Source: CAXBCP01 sp047638395 (GTDB lineage Bacteria; Pseudomonadota; Alphaproteobacteria; MPNO01; UBA830). From it: a stretch of DNA of 64,000 nt. Shown in pieces: positions 16,424-25,030 of this stretch (the first letter of the stretch is position 1; each line of letters starts with the position of its first letter). The notes below the pieces were generated by a model. It ran no database searches, had not been told where the DNA came from, and saw only the letters and a list, made by a program, of their open reading frames with translations. The stretch is from assembly GCA_047638395.1 (NCBI GenBank), contig JBLIMV010000027.1, positions 1-64,000 of the forward strand, given 5' to 3'. The translations under genes and the position numbers were made by a program.

Positions 16424-17128
16424 ATGAAAAAGTTAGTTGCAGAATTTATCGGTACTTTTACGCTGGTGTTGTTCGGCTGCGGTGCTGCCGTTATCGCCGG
16501 CATGGGTAGTGGTCCAACATCAATCGACGTGCTCGGGATTTCGTTCGCGTTCGGCCTTGCGATCGTCGCGATGGCCTATGGCATCGGCCCAGTTTCAGGC
16601 TGCCACGTGAACCCGGCCGTCAGTTTCGGTGTTCTGATGGCAGGCCGGATGTCGGTCGGCGATTTCATCGGCTATGCCATCGCGCAGATTCTCGGGGCAC
16701 TCGCGGGTGCGGCAATCCTGTATCTCATCCTGTCGGGCAAAGCCTCGGGATGGACCGGAGGGCTCGGCCAGAACGGCTGGGGTACGGGCTATCTCGGGGA
16801 ATACAACATGGTATCCGCGCTGGTGTTCGAAGCCGTCGCGACATTCCTGTTCCTGGTCTGCATCCTCGGTGTCACGCAGGAAGGCGCGCCGACCCATATG
16901 GCCGGCATCGCCATCGGACTGACGCTGGTTGTCATCCATATCGTCGGCATCAACGTCACGGGTGTTTCGGTTAACCCCGCGCGGTCCATCGGCCCCGCAA
17001 TTGTCGGCATGGGGACAAATGCCAATGCGGTCTCGCAGCTTTGGCTGTTTATCGTCGCGCCACTGATCGGTGCCGGCGTTGCCGGACTGATGTTCAAGTC
17101 CGGCCTGCTTGCCGCAAACAAGGACTAG
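16424..17128 (+). CDS. Aquaporin Z-type water channel
   Basis: 234 residues, six transmembrane helices and two pore half-helices. Both NPA boxes are present (HVNPAVSFG and VNPARSIGP). The second NPA is followed by Arg, and His occurs in the helix-5 filter position (VVIHIVGIN), matching the narrow water-selective AqpZ filter rather than a glycerol channel. ATG 16424 follows GTGGAGGG; the GTG inside that sequence is not a sensible start. TTGACA at 16324 could be a -35 element, but no good -10 partner is seen. Confidence 0.92.
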   Translation: MKKLVAEFIGTFTLVLFGCGAAVIAGMGSGPTSIDVLGISFAFGLAIVAMAYGIGPVSGCHVNPAVSFGVLMAGRMSVGDFIGYAIAQILGALAGAAILYLILSGKASGWTGGLGQNGWGTGYLGEYNMVSALVFEAVATFLFLVCILGVTQEGAPTHMAGIAIGLTLVVIHIVGINVTGVSVNPARSIGPAIVGMGTNANAVSQLWLFIVAPLIGAGVAGLMFKSGLLAANKD

Positions 17129-17142
17129 AAACGCGACTGGGT

Positions 17143-17171
17143 GCCCTGAAGAGCTAACCGTTCTTCAGGGC
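17143..17171. terminator. Hairpin between convergent genes
   Basis: GCCCTGAAGA pairs with TCTTCAGGGC around a nine-base loop. It lies 14 bases after the aquaporin stop and overlaps the end of the convergent regulator gene. No T-run, so bidirectional termination is only plausible. Confidence 0.45.
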
Positions 17172-18875
17172 GTCCTTCGGCGTGTGGCCAAAGGCATCGC
17201 GATAAACCCGTGAAAAGTAACCAGGGCTCGCGATGCCGACCGCGCGGGCGACTTCGGCAATCGTCTTGTATGTGCCGGTTTCCAGATATCGCCGCGCCTG
17301 TTCCATACGCTCGCGGCGCACGAATTCAACGGGCGACAGGCCGGTAACCTGCGCGACTCGCCGCCGCAGACCGCGCTCGCTGACGGCCAGCTCACGGGAC
17401 AGCCGGACGATATCGAAATCGGCCTCGGTAAGATTGGCCCGCACGATCCTGACCGCGTCCTCCAGCAATGCTTCATCCGACGGCTTCGGCGACAACATAT
17501 CCGCGGCTTTTTCCGCAACGCGTTCGCGGACGCCGACACGGTGCGCCATCGCAGCCAGATCTTCCTGATAACCCTGCTGCGCCGTGTCGGAGTCTGCCCG
17601 GGTGGCCAACACTTCGTCCTGCATGTCACGGATAAAATAAGTGATCGCGAAGGAAATCAGCACAGCCTCGGCGCAGATTCCGATATGAAAAGACCAGTTC
17701 TGCTGTACGCCGATCACCGACTGCCAGAAAGACGGATCCGGGCTGATGGCGACAGGAAAGTAGAACCCAACCGAGTCCACAACGACACCCATCAGCAAGG
17801 CGAAGAACGACAGTGAGAAATAGATCGCGGGTCGATACCCCGTCAGGGCACGCGCAACCGCAAGACCGCACATAAGCGACCCGGAAATCAGCGCGACAGC
17901 CGACGTCACAAGCCAGGTCGGCGCGAGATGAAGCATTTCGAAGGCGAGCGCGAGCGTCATCACGACGGTCAGGATAAGTATCGCCTTATCGTATCTCGGA
18001 AACGTTTCCGGCAAACCCAATAGCAAACGCCCGAACAGCAGCAAACTCACCGCCGCAGCTATCACAAACGCCTGCGCAAGGTCGTCGGCCAACGCGCCGG
18101 AAACAGAGACCCCGCCAAAGCGGTTCACCAGCCCGTCATAAATGGCGATATGGGCAATGATGAATCCGAGATACAGGAAGTAATACAGACACTGGTGCAA
18201 CCGCGAGCGGATATAGATCACAAAATTATAGGCCAGCATCGCGACCATGAAGCCGAGCACCGCGGCAAGCGCCAGAAGGTCCTTGCTCTCCCCGTCAGTG
18301 AACTGCCGTTCCGGCACAAGCTGCACGGACAGATAGGGCGCCGTCACGCCCGACAAACGCAGGAACACCGGCGTCGTGTTATTTGCGGAAAGCTCCAGAC
18401 CGATGGCAGGCCACCTTGAGATTGTGTCCCGGGCAGATGCGGGGACGGCACGGCCGCTACGTTTCAGGACGTACAACCCGCCGGGCTGCGGCAGGAATAG
18501 CCGGGCTTCGTCAATTTGAGATTGCCCGAAGGTCAGAATCCAGCGCTTCAGACTGTCTGTGGATCGCGAGATTTCAAATCGGAGCCAGAGCGCTGCTGCT
18601 GGGTCCGACGGTTGGAGATCCGCCGCGCAATGTTGAATGAACCTGCCCTGCCGATAGGCAGTCGCGACATCGTCGTATTCGGCAGCGCCACCAGGATCAA
18701 GATAGACGGATGCAGATCCTGCGACCTGGATTTCGCCAGACGTTGTAGTCAAAGCCAGAACCGGCGCCACAGCACGCGTGCATTCCTGCGCACGCAGCCC
18801 AGCCCCCCAGGGCACTACCAGCAACAGCACTACCACGGAAACGCAGTATGCCGACAAGACATGTCTTCTCGTCAA
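17154..18875 (-). CDS. 7TMR-DISM membrane sensor fused to AraC-type DNA-binding domain
   Basis: 573 residues from TTG 18875 (GAGAGGA just upstream; the longer frame to 18989 has no site). A signal peptide is followed by an extracytoplasmic DISMED2-like beta domain (ALWLRFEISRS...WILTFGQSQIDEARLFL, residues ~80-190), seven membrane helices (~205-415), a short coiled coil, and a C-terminal AraC/XylS double helix-turn-helix (LTEADFDIVRLSRELAVSER, IAEVARAVGIASPGYFSRVYR). DISMED2 domains are thought to bind carbohydrates. Coupling this sensor directly to a DNA-binding domain makes a one-protein transmembrane regulator, much rarer than the kinase or cyclase versions. It is divergent from the lectin genes, its most likely target. 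Confidence 0.85.
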   Translation of the reverse strand: MTRRHVLSAYCVSVVVLLLVVPWGAGLRAQECTRAVAPVLALTTTSGEIQVAGSASVYLDPGGAAEYDDVATAYRQGRFIQHCAADLQPSDPAAALWLRFEISRSTDSLKRWILTFGQSQIDEARLFLPQPGGLYVLKRSGRAVPASARDTISRWPAIGLELSANNTTPVFLRLSGVTAPYLSVQLVPERQFTDGESKDLLALAAVLGFMVAMLAYNFVIYIRSRLHQCLYYFLYLGFIIAHIAIYDGLVNRFGGVSVSGALADDLAQAFVIAAAVSLLLFGRLLLGLPETFPRYDKAILILTVVMTLALAFEMLHLAPTWLVTSAVALISGSLMCGLAVARALTGYRPAIYFSLSFFALLMGVVVDSVGFYFPVAISPDPSFWQSVIGVQQNWSFHIGICAEAVLISFAITYFIRDMQDEVLATRADSDTAQQGYQEDLAAMAHRVGVRERVAEKAADMLSPKPSDEALLEDAVRIVRANLTEADFDIVRLSRELAVSERGLRRRVAQVTGLSPVEFVRRERMEQARRYLETGTYKTIAEVARAVGIASPGYFSRVYRDAFGHTPKDALKNG

Positions 18876-19031
18876 ATTCCTCTCCCCTCTATTATTGTAG
18901 TTATGAGGAAGCCCCGGGAAAACAGGGAAAGAGACCCCACTATAGCACATATCGGCCAATTGCTGGCGGGGATCGGCCAGTATGGCCAAAGACTATTTAC
19001 GGGGCCAGCGCGGCGCTTTTAGCCTGTTTCC

Positions 19032-19607
19032 ATGAAATGCTTACTGACTTCCCCATCGGCTGGGTATTCGGCGTTTTTGATCGCCGCCGTCTCTGCCGTT
19101 GCCCTGACAATGGTCGCCTCCGGGGCCACCGCGGACGGAAAGACCCTGCCTGCGCCAGGCGCTCGGTCCGGCATGGAGTTGGGCGTGATGCTCCAAGCGG
19201 TCGCAAATGGTCTGTGTGTCGACAATGCAGGGTCAGTTAAGCCCGGTACCGCCTTGCAGGGCTGGAAATGCAGTCCACGAAACCTCAATCAGCGGTTCGA
19301 GCAGGTGCGTCGGGGCAAAAATCTCACAACATTTAGAAACAAGCTTTCAGGCCTGTGCCTCGACGCAGGTAAAGGCGCGAAAAAAACCGGGGCGGCGGTC
19401 TTCCAGGCTCCCTGCGCCGAACGTGCGAACCAGTCACTGAGGATCATCCCGGTATCCGGGAAATCCGCCGGCAAGAACATCCAGCTTCGCGCCAGTCACA
19501 ACGATCTCTGTCTCCAGATGACAGGAGACACAAAGCGCGGCGGTCGGCTGATACAGGCGAGATGCGACAAAAAAAACGTCTACCAGAAATTCAAACTCCG
19601 GAGCTGA
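19032..19607 (+). CDS. Secreted ricin-type beta-trefoil lectin protein, 191 aa
   Basis: A signal peptide (to about ATADG, residue 36) is followed by one R-type beta-trefoil of ~145 residues with three subdomains. Each carries a CLD-like element (GLCVDNAG, GLCLDAGKG, DLCLQMTG) and a degenerate QxW position (LNQRFEQ, ANQSLRI, VYQKFKL). Conserved cysteines in each subdomain would form the usual local disulfides. R-type domains bind galactose or other sugars; substitution of Trp at all three QxW sites makes binding specificity uncertain. It has no catalytic domain. First gene of a three-lectin run divergent from the 7TM-AraC regulator. Confidence 0.85.
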   Translation: MKCLLTSPSAGYSAFLIAAVSAVALTMVASGATADGKTLPAPGARSGMELGVMLQAVANGLCVDNAGSVKPGTALQGWKCSPRNLNQRFEQVRRGKNLTTFRNKLSGLCLDAGKGAKKTGAAVFQAPCAERANQSLRIIPVSGKSAGKNIQLRASHNDLCLQMTGDTKRGGRLIQARCDKKNVYQKFKLRS

Positions 19608-19682
19608 CTGCCCAACGAAAACACGACCGGGTGGCGAGCCCCGGCGTAAACGCAAATGCTCAACCTGAGGGAAGGAAAGGCT

Positions 19683-20711
19683 ATGTTAAAATCCAAGTTA
19701 GGAAAGATACTACTCTCCACCGTTGTTGCGGGACTTATCGCGGGGAGTGCATCCAGCGCTATGGCGTTCTGCTTTTCGAACGACTCGCTGTCGTCACAGA
19801 ATATTCATGTCCAGCAGCTCGACCGCAGCAAGTTCCTGAAATCCATGTCGTCGACGATGAACAAGATCGCCAACGGCGTCTGCAAAGCATCTTCGGTAAA
19901 GGAAAAGGCACAAGGCCGCGAACTTCAAAACTGCAATCAAATCGCGAAAGCGCTCGCCGGGGCACAGGAAGGCCTCAAGCGTGCGGGTCAGGACCTGCGT
20001 AACGACAAGTATATGGGTAAACCGGTGCGCGCGGTTGAGAGCGCAGCCGAAGATGCATTTTACTTCGTATACGGCCTGCCGGTCGTGGGTGACACCATGG
20101 GCTACACCGCCTATGCCGCGCGGGAAACAACGGCGGCACTGGAAAAGGTCGGCAAGGCTGCCGGCAACGAAATCGCCAAGGTCGCCAAAAAGGTCGCCAG
20201 CGGGATGACTGACACGCTCGACAAGATCACATCGAAACGGTTCAAAAAAACCGTCGGCCCGGACGGCACACAGTGCTGCAACCACAAGAACCGGGACTGC
20301 AATCCCGGCGGTCGCAAGGATGGGCAGATTTACTTCAAGATCAAATATGCCGGCGTGTCCCGTGTCGTAAAACTCGGCGCGACGGATCACATGGAGTGCC
20401 GGGTCAATAACAAGCACCCGAAGCGGACGGTCTGCAAAAACTACGTCTGGCCCCAGTCGCCGCCCCATGGCAACGGCAAAACCGCCCGCGGTCTGCTGAT
20501 CAAGTCCATGAACGGCGACAAATGTCTCGAAGTCGGCAGCGGCAACAAGAAAAACGGCGCCAACGTCAATATGTGGGAATGCCACGGCGGCAAGAACCAG
20601 CGCTGGGTCGTCTACCGGAACGGCACAATCCGCAGCGAAATGAACGGTAAATGCCTGGATGTCGCCGTCCGCGACGTACGGAATGCCAAAACGGCTCCAA
20701 CGTTGTCGTGA
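19683..20711 (+). CDS. Secreted lectin with helical insert, N-terminal part (frameshifted gene)
   Basis: 342 residues before an early stop. Signal peptide cleaved at AMA, mature start FCFSN. A ~130-residue helical, Lys/Ala-rich segment follows (residues ~45-185, e.g. YAARETTAALEKVGKAAG), then a cysteine-rich module (QCCNHKNRDCNPGGRKDGQ, MECRV, VCKNY) and the start of an R-type lectin with one full QRW repeat. In GCCAAAACGG at 20685-20694, one added A in the A4 run (20688-20691) restores NAKNGSNVVVSD and joins the frame to the reading frame that ends at 21325. ATG 19683 has GAGGGAAGGAAAGG upstream. The intact ancestor would be ~547 residues. No slippery heptamer is present. Confidence 0.7.
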   Translation: MLKSKLGKILLSTVVAGLIAGSASSAMAFCFSNDSLSSQNIHVQQLDRSKFLKSMSSTMNKIANGVCKASSVKEKAQGRELQNCNQIAKALAGAQEGLKRAGQDLRNDKYMGKPVRAVESAAEDAFYFVYGLPVVGDTMGYTAYAARETTAALEKVGKAAGNEIAKVAKKVASGMTDTLDKITSKRFKKTVGPDGTQCCNHKNRDCNPGGRKDGQIYFKIKYAGVSRVVKLGATDHMECRVNNKHPKRTVCKNYVWPQSPPHGNGKTARGLLIKSMNGDKCLEVGSGNKKNGANVNMWECHGGKNQRWVVYRNGTIRSEMNGKCLDVAVRDVRNAKTAPTLS

Positions 20712-21325
20712 GCGACTGCCACGGCAAGCTGAACCAGCGCTGGCGCAACCTTTCCCGCGCAAACCTGCTGATGAGCAACGTACCGGGCCGCAGCAACATG
20801 TGTCTCGAAGTCGGCGGCCGGAAAAAGAACGACGGCGCCAACGTCAACATATGGAAATGCGGCAAGAAACAGGCCAACCAGCGTTGGACCGTCGGCAAAA
20901 CGGCGACCTACACACGCGTGTTGAAGGTCCGCTATCCCGGTAAATGCGTCGATAACACCGGGGCTAAGAAAAAGGGCGCCAAGGTCCATTCATGGGATTG
21001 CAACGCGAAGAATGTGAACCAGCAATGGGCATTCAAAGTCCTGCCCAACAACTACGTCCAGATCAAAAGCCGCCGTTCAGGTCTCTGTCTCGATGTTGCT
21101 GCATCGAAGAAAAACAACGGCGCCAAAGTCGGCCAATGGTCATGTCACAACGGGGCAAACCAGCAATGGAAGGTTCACCCCGTCAAAGGCGGCTGGTTCC
21201 AGCTTCGGGCCCGTCATTCCGGCAAGTGCCTCGACCTGAAAGGGCCGTACAAGGCTAACGGCACGCCGTTCCAGCAATGGGCCTGCAAGGACGCCAAGAA
21301 TCAGTCCTTCCGGGATGCCAGCTGA
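20651..21325 (+). pseudogene. Lectin C-terminal part, detached by the frameshift
   Basis: The -1 frame continues the lectin at about 20690 and gives the rest of two complete R-type beta-trefoils, with QxW motifs in LNQRWRN, ANQRWTV, VNQQWAF, ANQQWKV and the degenerate KNQSFRD, and CLEV/CVDN/CLDV/CLDL elements ahead of each. The formal ATG at 20651 encodes an arginine-rich leader that matches no lectin, and no ribosome-binding site precedes it, so independent translation is doubtful. It should be read as the second half of the gene starting at 19683, broken by mutation or by a sequence error. Confidence 0.7.
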
Positions 21326-21400
21326 CGCCATGAGAAACCCCGGGCCTTAATCGTGAGGCCCGGGACATATTTCAAACGAAAACAGGATCAGGAAAATTCC

Positions 21401-22228
21401 ATGAAACGACTTTTTTTCAATCTCGCAATCGCGTTGATCGCAATCACGTATCTGCAAATCGGCGGCGCGCAGAAAGCCGAAGCGTTCTGTATTTACAATC
21501 ATTCCCAATCAAACCGGTCGTTCGAGGTTATTCAAGTGGAAGGCCGGGCCTCAGCATTCACAGCATTCCGTGGGCACATTTCCCCTGGCAAAAATCAGTG
21601 CTGCAATTGGAAGACAAATGACTGTAACACCAGCGGCAAACGCGACGGAAAGGTCCGGTTCGTCGTCAGGTACAGTCACGAAAAAAACCACCCCGGTCGG
21701 CGTTATTTTACGATAAGTGCCGGCGGCTCAATGACGTGTCTTGCCAGAAAAGACCGCGTCCAGCCGGTTTGCCCCCCAACCAGAGCGGACCTCGCAATTC
21801 GCTCGGGGTCAATCAATTCCTCAACGCACACAAACGTCCTGCTCAGGGGCCTTAACGGAAAATGCCTCGATATTGCAAAGTACAACACCAAGGACGGTGC
21901 CAACGTGCATCTTTGGACATGTCACGGCAAAAAGAATCAGCGTTGGAACATCAATCGAAAAGGCGAAATCAGAAGCGCCCTCAATGGCAAATGCCTTGAC
22001 GCCGTCAACGATAAAAAGAAAGGCCTGCGAAACGGCTCGAACGTCATTATGTGGAAGTGCTATGGGCCACAGCAACAACGCTGGGAATTAAAGCACGGCC
22101 AGCTCATTGGGCCACTGAATTTATGCCTCGACGTATCGGACCGCAAAGGCAAGAACGGCACGAATGTTCATGCATGGAAGTGTCACAAAGGCGCCAATCA
22201 GCAATGGCAAATCGCCGATAAGCCGTAG
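21401..22228 (+). CDS. Secreted Cys-rich module plus ricin-type lectin
   Basis: 275 residues from ATG 21401 (AGGAAAA upstream). Signal peptide ends at AEA, mature start FCIYNHS. Residues ~30-135 are a compact cysteine-rich module (QCCNWKTNDCNTSGKRDGK, then VRFVVRY, MTCLARK, VCPP) homologous to the one in the preceding gene but without its helical insert. A single R-type beta-trefoil follows, with GKCLDIA/KCLDAV/NLCLDVS elements and good QxW motifs (KNQRWNI, QQQRWEL, ANQQWQI). All three are intact, so sugar binding is likely. The N-terminal module is not one I recognise. Last gene before a strong terminator. Confidence 0.85.
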   Translation: MKRLFFNLAIALIAITYLQIGGAQKAEAFCIYNHSQSNRSFEVIQVEGRASAFTAFRGHISPGKNQCCNWKTNDCNTSGKRDGKVRFVVRYSHEKNHPGRRYFTISAGGSMTCLARKDRVQPVCPPTRADLAIRSGSINSSTHTNVLLRGLNGKCLDIAKYNTKDGANVHLWTCHGKKNQRWNINRKGEIRSALNGKCLDAVNDKKKGLRNGSNVIMWKCYGPQQQRWELKHGQLIGPLNLCLDVSDRKGKNGTNVHAWKCHKGANQQWQIADKP

Positions 22229-22258
22229 CCTGGTCGATCACGCGAATGATCAGTGTTT

Positions 22259-22290
22259 ACCCGGGCCGCCTTTACGCGGGCCGGGTTTTT
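22259..22290 (+). terminator. Terminator of the lectin run
   Basis: ACCCGGGCCGC pairs with GCGGGCCGGGT (one mismatch) and is followed by TTTTTA. Good intrinsic terminator 30 bases past the last lectin gene; its T-run touches the stop codon of the convergent gene. Confidence 0.85.
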
Positions 22291-23545
22291 ATGTCCTGAG
22301 AAAATCGTCGGCCGCATACGCCCCCGGATGGCGCACGGCGACACTCCGCAGTTCGTCCACGTTCCGGCAGCCGATTTGGCCCAGCGTCGCACTGACATCG
22401 TCGGTCAGCACGTTGATCAGGTGGGCGGGGCCCTTTTCGCCCAGGGCGCCCAGGCTCCACAGGAACGCCTTGCCGACAAAGGCGGCATCCGCACCGAGGG
22501 CCACCGCACGCGCGGCATCGACGCCGGAACGCACGCCGCTGTCATAGATCAGCGTGGCTTTGTCGCCGACCTCAGCAGCAATCGCCGGTAGCACGTCTAT
22601 GGGCGCGGGCAGCGCGTCGATCTGGCGTCCGCCGTGATTGGTGACGAACAACCCGTCGATCCCCAACTCCACCGCCCGCGCGGCATCTTCGGGGTGCATC
22701 ACGCCTTTGAGCATCAGCGGCTTCTTCCATTTATCGCGGTAACGCGCGATCTCGTCCCACGTGAACGCGCCACCGCTTTCCCGCCGGATGAACGCCGCGC
22801 CCTCGGCGAGGTTCAGACCCGGCTTCACATAGGGCGCCAGCGCGCTGAATTTCGGTATGCCGTTGCGCACCAATGAGCGCATCCAGTGCGGCGACCGCAT
22901 CGCATCCAGCCGCAGGCGCATCGTCAGTTTGAACGGGTTCATGATCCCGCTTTTGACCTCACGCGGCCGCGTTGTGCGCGTCGGCGTATCAATGGTCAGG
23001 ACGAGCACGTTGACGTTCGCTTCCTCTGCACGACGCACCAGGTCGAAGCCAATCTTGTGATCGTTTTTCGCGAAACGGTAGAGCTGGAGCCACAGCACAT
23101 CCGGCGCGATTTTCGCCGCGTCTTCTATATCGAGCCCGGACAACAGGCCAAGTGTATAAGGCACGTTGGCTGCCTGAGCCGCTTTGGCGAGATAGGTTTC
23201 AGCCCCCGGAAACGCGGTTCCCGGCCCGCCGATAGGCGCGATCCCGATAGGGGCCGCATAAGACTTGCCGAACAGGGTTGTATCCGCCGGTGGGGCCGCG
23301 ATCACCCTGCCGTATCGCGGCACCATTTCCACCGCATCCAACGCGCCCCAGTTGCGCGCGATTCCCGTATCCGCCCCTGCCCCGCCATCGGCATATTCGA
23401 AGGCAAAATGCGGCAGGCGTTTTCGCGCGCGCTCTCGCAGATCTAAGGCTGTCGGAAACTGACGTTTCAGGGCAAGTTGCTCCGGCGTCAGGGTCGGGCG
23501 GGTCGTCGGCTTCGCCTCGGGCGGGACGGAAGAGGTATCGGGCAT
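22289..23545 (-). CDS. FMN-dependent alpha-hydroxy-acid dehydrogenase
   Basis: 418 residues of the lactate dehydrogenase/glycolate oxidase/mandelate dehydrogenase TIM barrel. Oxidises an L-2-hydroxy acid with FMN. The signature TNHGGRQIDALPA carries the catalytic His and the FMN-binding Arg; FEYADGGAGADTG is the N-terminal Tyr region, and LQLYRFAKND and LTIDTPTRTTRPREVKSG complete the flavin site. ATG 23545 is chosen over 23590 because AAGGA lies eight bases before it. No membrane-insertion segment is obvious in the loop region. Divergent from the MarR-type regulator, with a 113-base gap containing AGCCC/GGGCT inverted halves. Confidence 0.9.
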   Translation of the reverse strand: MPDTSSVPPEAKPTTRPTLTPEQLALKRQFPTALDLRERARKRLPHFAFEYADGGAGADTGIARNWGALDAVEMVPRYGRVIAAPPADTTLFGKSYAAPIGIAPIGGPGTAFPGAETYLAKAAQAANVPYTLGLLSGLDIEDAAKIAPDVLWLQLYRFAKNDHKIGFDLVRRAEEANVNVLVLTIDTPTRTTRPREVKSGIMNPFKLTMRLRLDAMRSPHWMRSLVRNGIPKFSALAPYVKPGLNLAEGAAFIRRESGGAFTWDEIARYRDKWKKPLMLKGVMHPEDAARAVELGIDGLFVTNHGGRQIDALPAPIDVLPAIAAEVGDKATLIYDSGVRSGVDAARAVALGADAAFVGKAFLWSLGALGEKGPAHLINVLTDDVSATLGQIGCRNVDELRSVAVRHPGAYAADDFLRT

Positions 23546-23658
23546 TCGGAAATTCCTTCGGGGGCACGCGAAGACGCGAGGGACAGACATGATAGCCCAC
23601 CGGATGCGGGCTCTGCCATGATACCGTGAGATTTGACCGCCACAACCGAAGCACCGCC

Positions 23659-24036
23659 ATGTCTCAACCCGACTATACCGAAGATGAACGCCGACAGTTC
23701 TACCGCTGCATGACCCGTATCTTTCAGATGGAGCGCGAACTGGGCGGCACCATGATTGATGCCATCATCCTGCGCGCCGCTGCCATCGGGCGGCTTGAAG
23801 ACCGGCCCATGAGCGTCTCATCCCTCGCCTCCTATGTCAGCCTGCCGCGCCAGACCGTCAGCCGCCGTGTCCACCGGCTGACAAAAGTCGGGATGCTGAC
23901 GACGCGGCGCGACGGCAACCGAACCATTGTCGACACAACCGAGAAAGCACGGCGGCGGAATACGAAATTCGTGAACGATGCCATCGCCGAAACCGTCGAA
24001 TTTGTGCGCCGTCTCGACGACAATCGCCCAAAATGA
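23659..24036 (+). CDS. MarR-like winged-helix regulator
   Basis: 125 residues from ATG 23659; the upstream in-frame start at 23626 lies in the likely promoter region. Helix-turn-helix and wing are visible in MSVSSLASYVSLPRQTVSRRVHRLTKVGMLTTRRDGNRTIV (read in two pieces: SLASYVSLPRQTVSRR and the wing GMLTTRRDGNRT), flanked by an N-terminal dimerisation helix and a C-terminal one. It may control the catabolic operon starting at 24158, the divergent dehydrogenase, or both. Effector unknown. Confidence 0.75.
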   Translation: MSQPDYTEDERRQFYRCMTRIFQMERELGGTMIDAIILRAAAIGRLEDRPMSVSSLASYVSLPRQTVSRRVHRLTKVGMLTTRRDGNRTIVDTTEKARRRNTKFVNDAIAETVEFVRRLDDNRPK

Positions 24037-24157
24037 GCAGTCAGGGCATGGACATGTCCACGCGTTCGTAATCTACTTAGATCAACAACCGGGTAACCGG
24101 CGTATCGAGGGAAGAAACCAGCCGGTATTCCGGCAGGCAAAGTCAAAAGGGAAATCA

Positions 24158-25003
24158 ATGGCGCGCAAGCTGAAATCGTTCAGCCGTCCGAAGGGCGGTA
24201 CTCTGAAAAAATCCTACGACACGATCATTGCAAAACGGCGCAAGGGCGCACTGGAAATCCAGTTCAACCGCCCCGACCGCCTGAACACCATCACCGAGGA
24301 AATGGCCGAAGACATCATGCATGCGATGGATGCAGTCGAACTGGACCGCAAGACCATCGCCGTCGTGCTGTCGGGCGACGCACGCGCGTTCTGCGCCGGC
24401 GCCGATCTCGGCGGTTTCCAGGACCTCCCCGACGACCGCTACGACAATTACCGCGCCCGCTACAACCAGCGCAAAAACCGGCTGCTCTATCGCTTCCTGA
24501 TGAATTACACCAAGCCGGTGATCTCGGCGGTCGAAGGCTATTGCCTCGGCGGCGGCTTTGAGATGGCAATGATGGGTGACTTCATCGTCGCCAGCGAGAC
24601 CGCGAGCTTCGGCCTACCCGAAGGGCGCCACAGCCTGATCCCCGGCGCGGGCGGCACGCAAAACCTGCCCCGTCTGATCGGCGCCCCGCTCGCGAAGGAG
24701 CTTATCTGGACCGGCCGGCGCATCTCCGGCGCGGAAGCCAAGGAATACCGGATCGTCAATCACGTCGTCGAAAAAGGCAAAGCGCTGACCAAGGTGCGAT
24801 CAATCATCGAGGACATGAAGGCCGTCGGCCCGCTGTCGCAGATGATGACCAAGCAGACGATCGACCGTGGTGTCGACATGACACTGCAGCAGGGCTTCAT
24901 GCAGGAAGCGGATCTCGCCTACATGCTGTCCTGGTCGGACGACCGGGCCGAAGGTCTCAAAGCCTTTTCCGAACGCCGCAAGCCCGATTTCAAGGGTCAA
25001 TAA
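24158..25003 (+). CDS. Enoyl-CoA hydratase/isomerase family protein
   Basis: 281 residues, crotonase fold. The oxyanion-hole segments RAFCAGADLGGF and GYCLGGGFEMAMMGDF are present, with both catalytic Glu positions kept (GGGFE and PEGRHSLIPGAGGTQ), so hydration of an enoyl-CoA is likely. It has an N-terminal extension of ~30 residues that is basic and unlike standard ECH. ATG 24158 has AAAAGGGA upstream. First gene of a six-gene same-strand run (24158-30766) for CoA-ester degradation. Confidence 0.9.
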   Translation: MARKLKSFSRPKGGTLKKSYDTIIAKRRKGALEIQFNRPDRLNTITEEMAEDIMHAMDAVELDRKTIAVVLSGDARAFCAGADLGGFQDLPDDRYDNYRARYNQRKNRLLYRFLMNYTKPVISAVEGYCLGGGFEMAMMGDFIVASETASFGLPEGRHSLIPGAGGTQNLPRLIGAPLAKELIWTGRRISGAEAKEYRIVNHVVEKGKALTKVRSIIEDMKAVGPLSQMMTKQTIDRGVDMTLQQGFMQEADLAYMLSWSDDRAEGLKAFSERRKPDFKGQ

Positions 25004-25030
25004 GAGCAACAGATACGAAGGAGCGCCATC

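Noticed and set aside
20651..21325. Independent second lectin gene
   Set aside because: No ribosome-binding site and the leader encoded before 20690 matches nothing; it continues the gene before it after one base shift.
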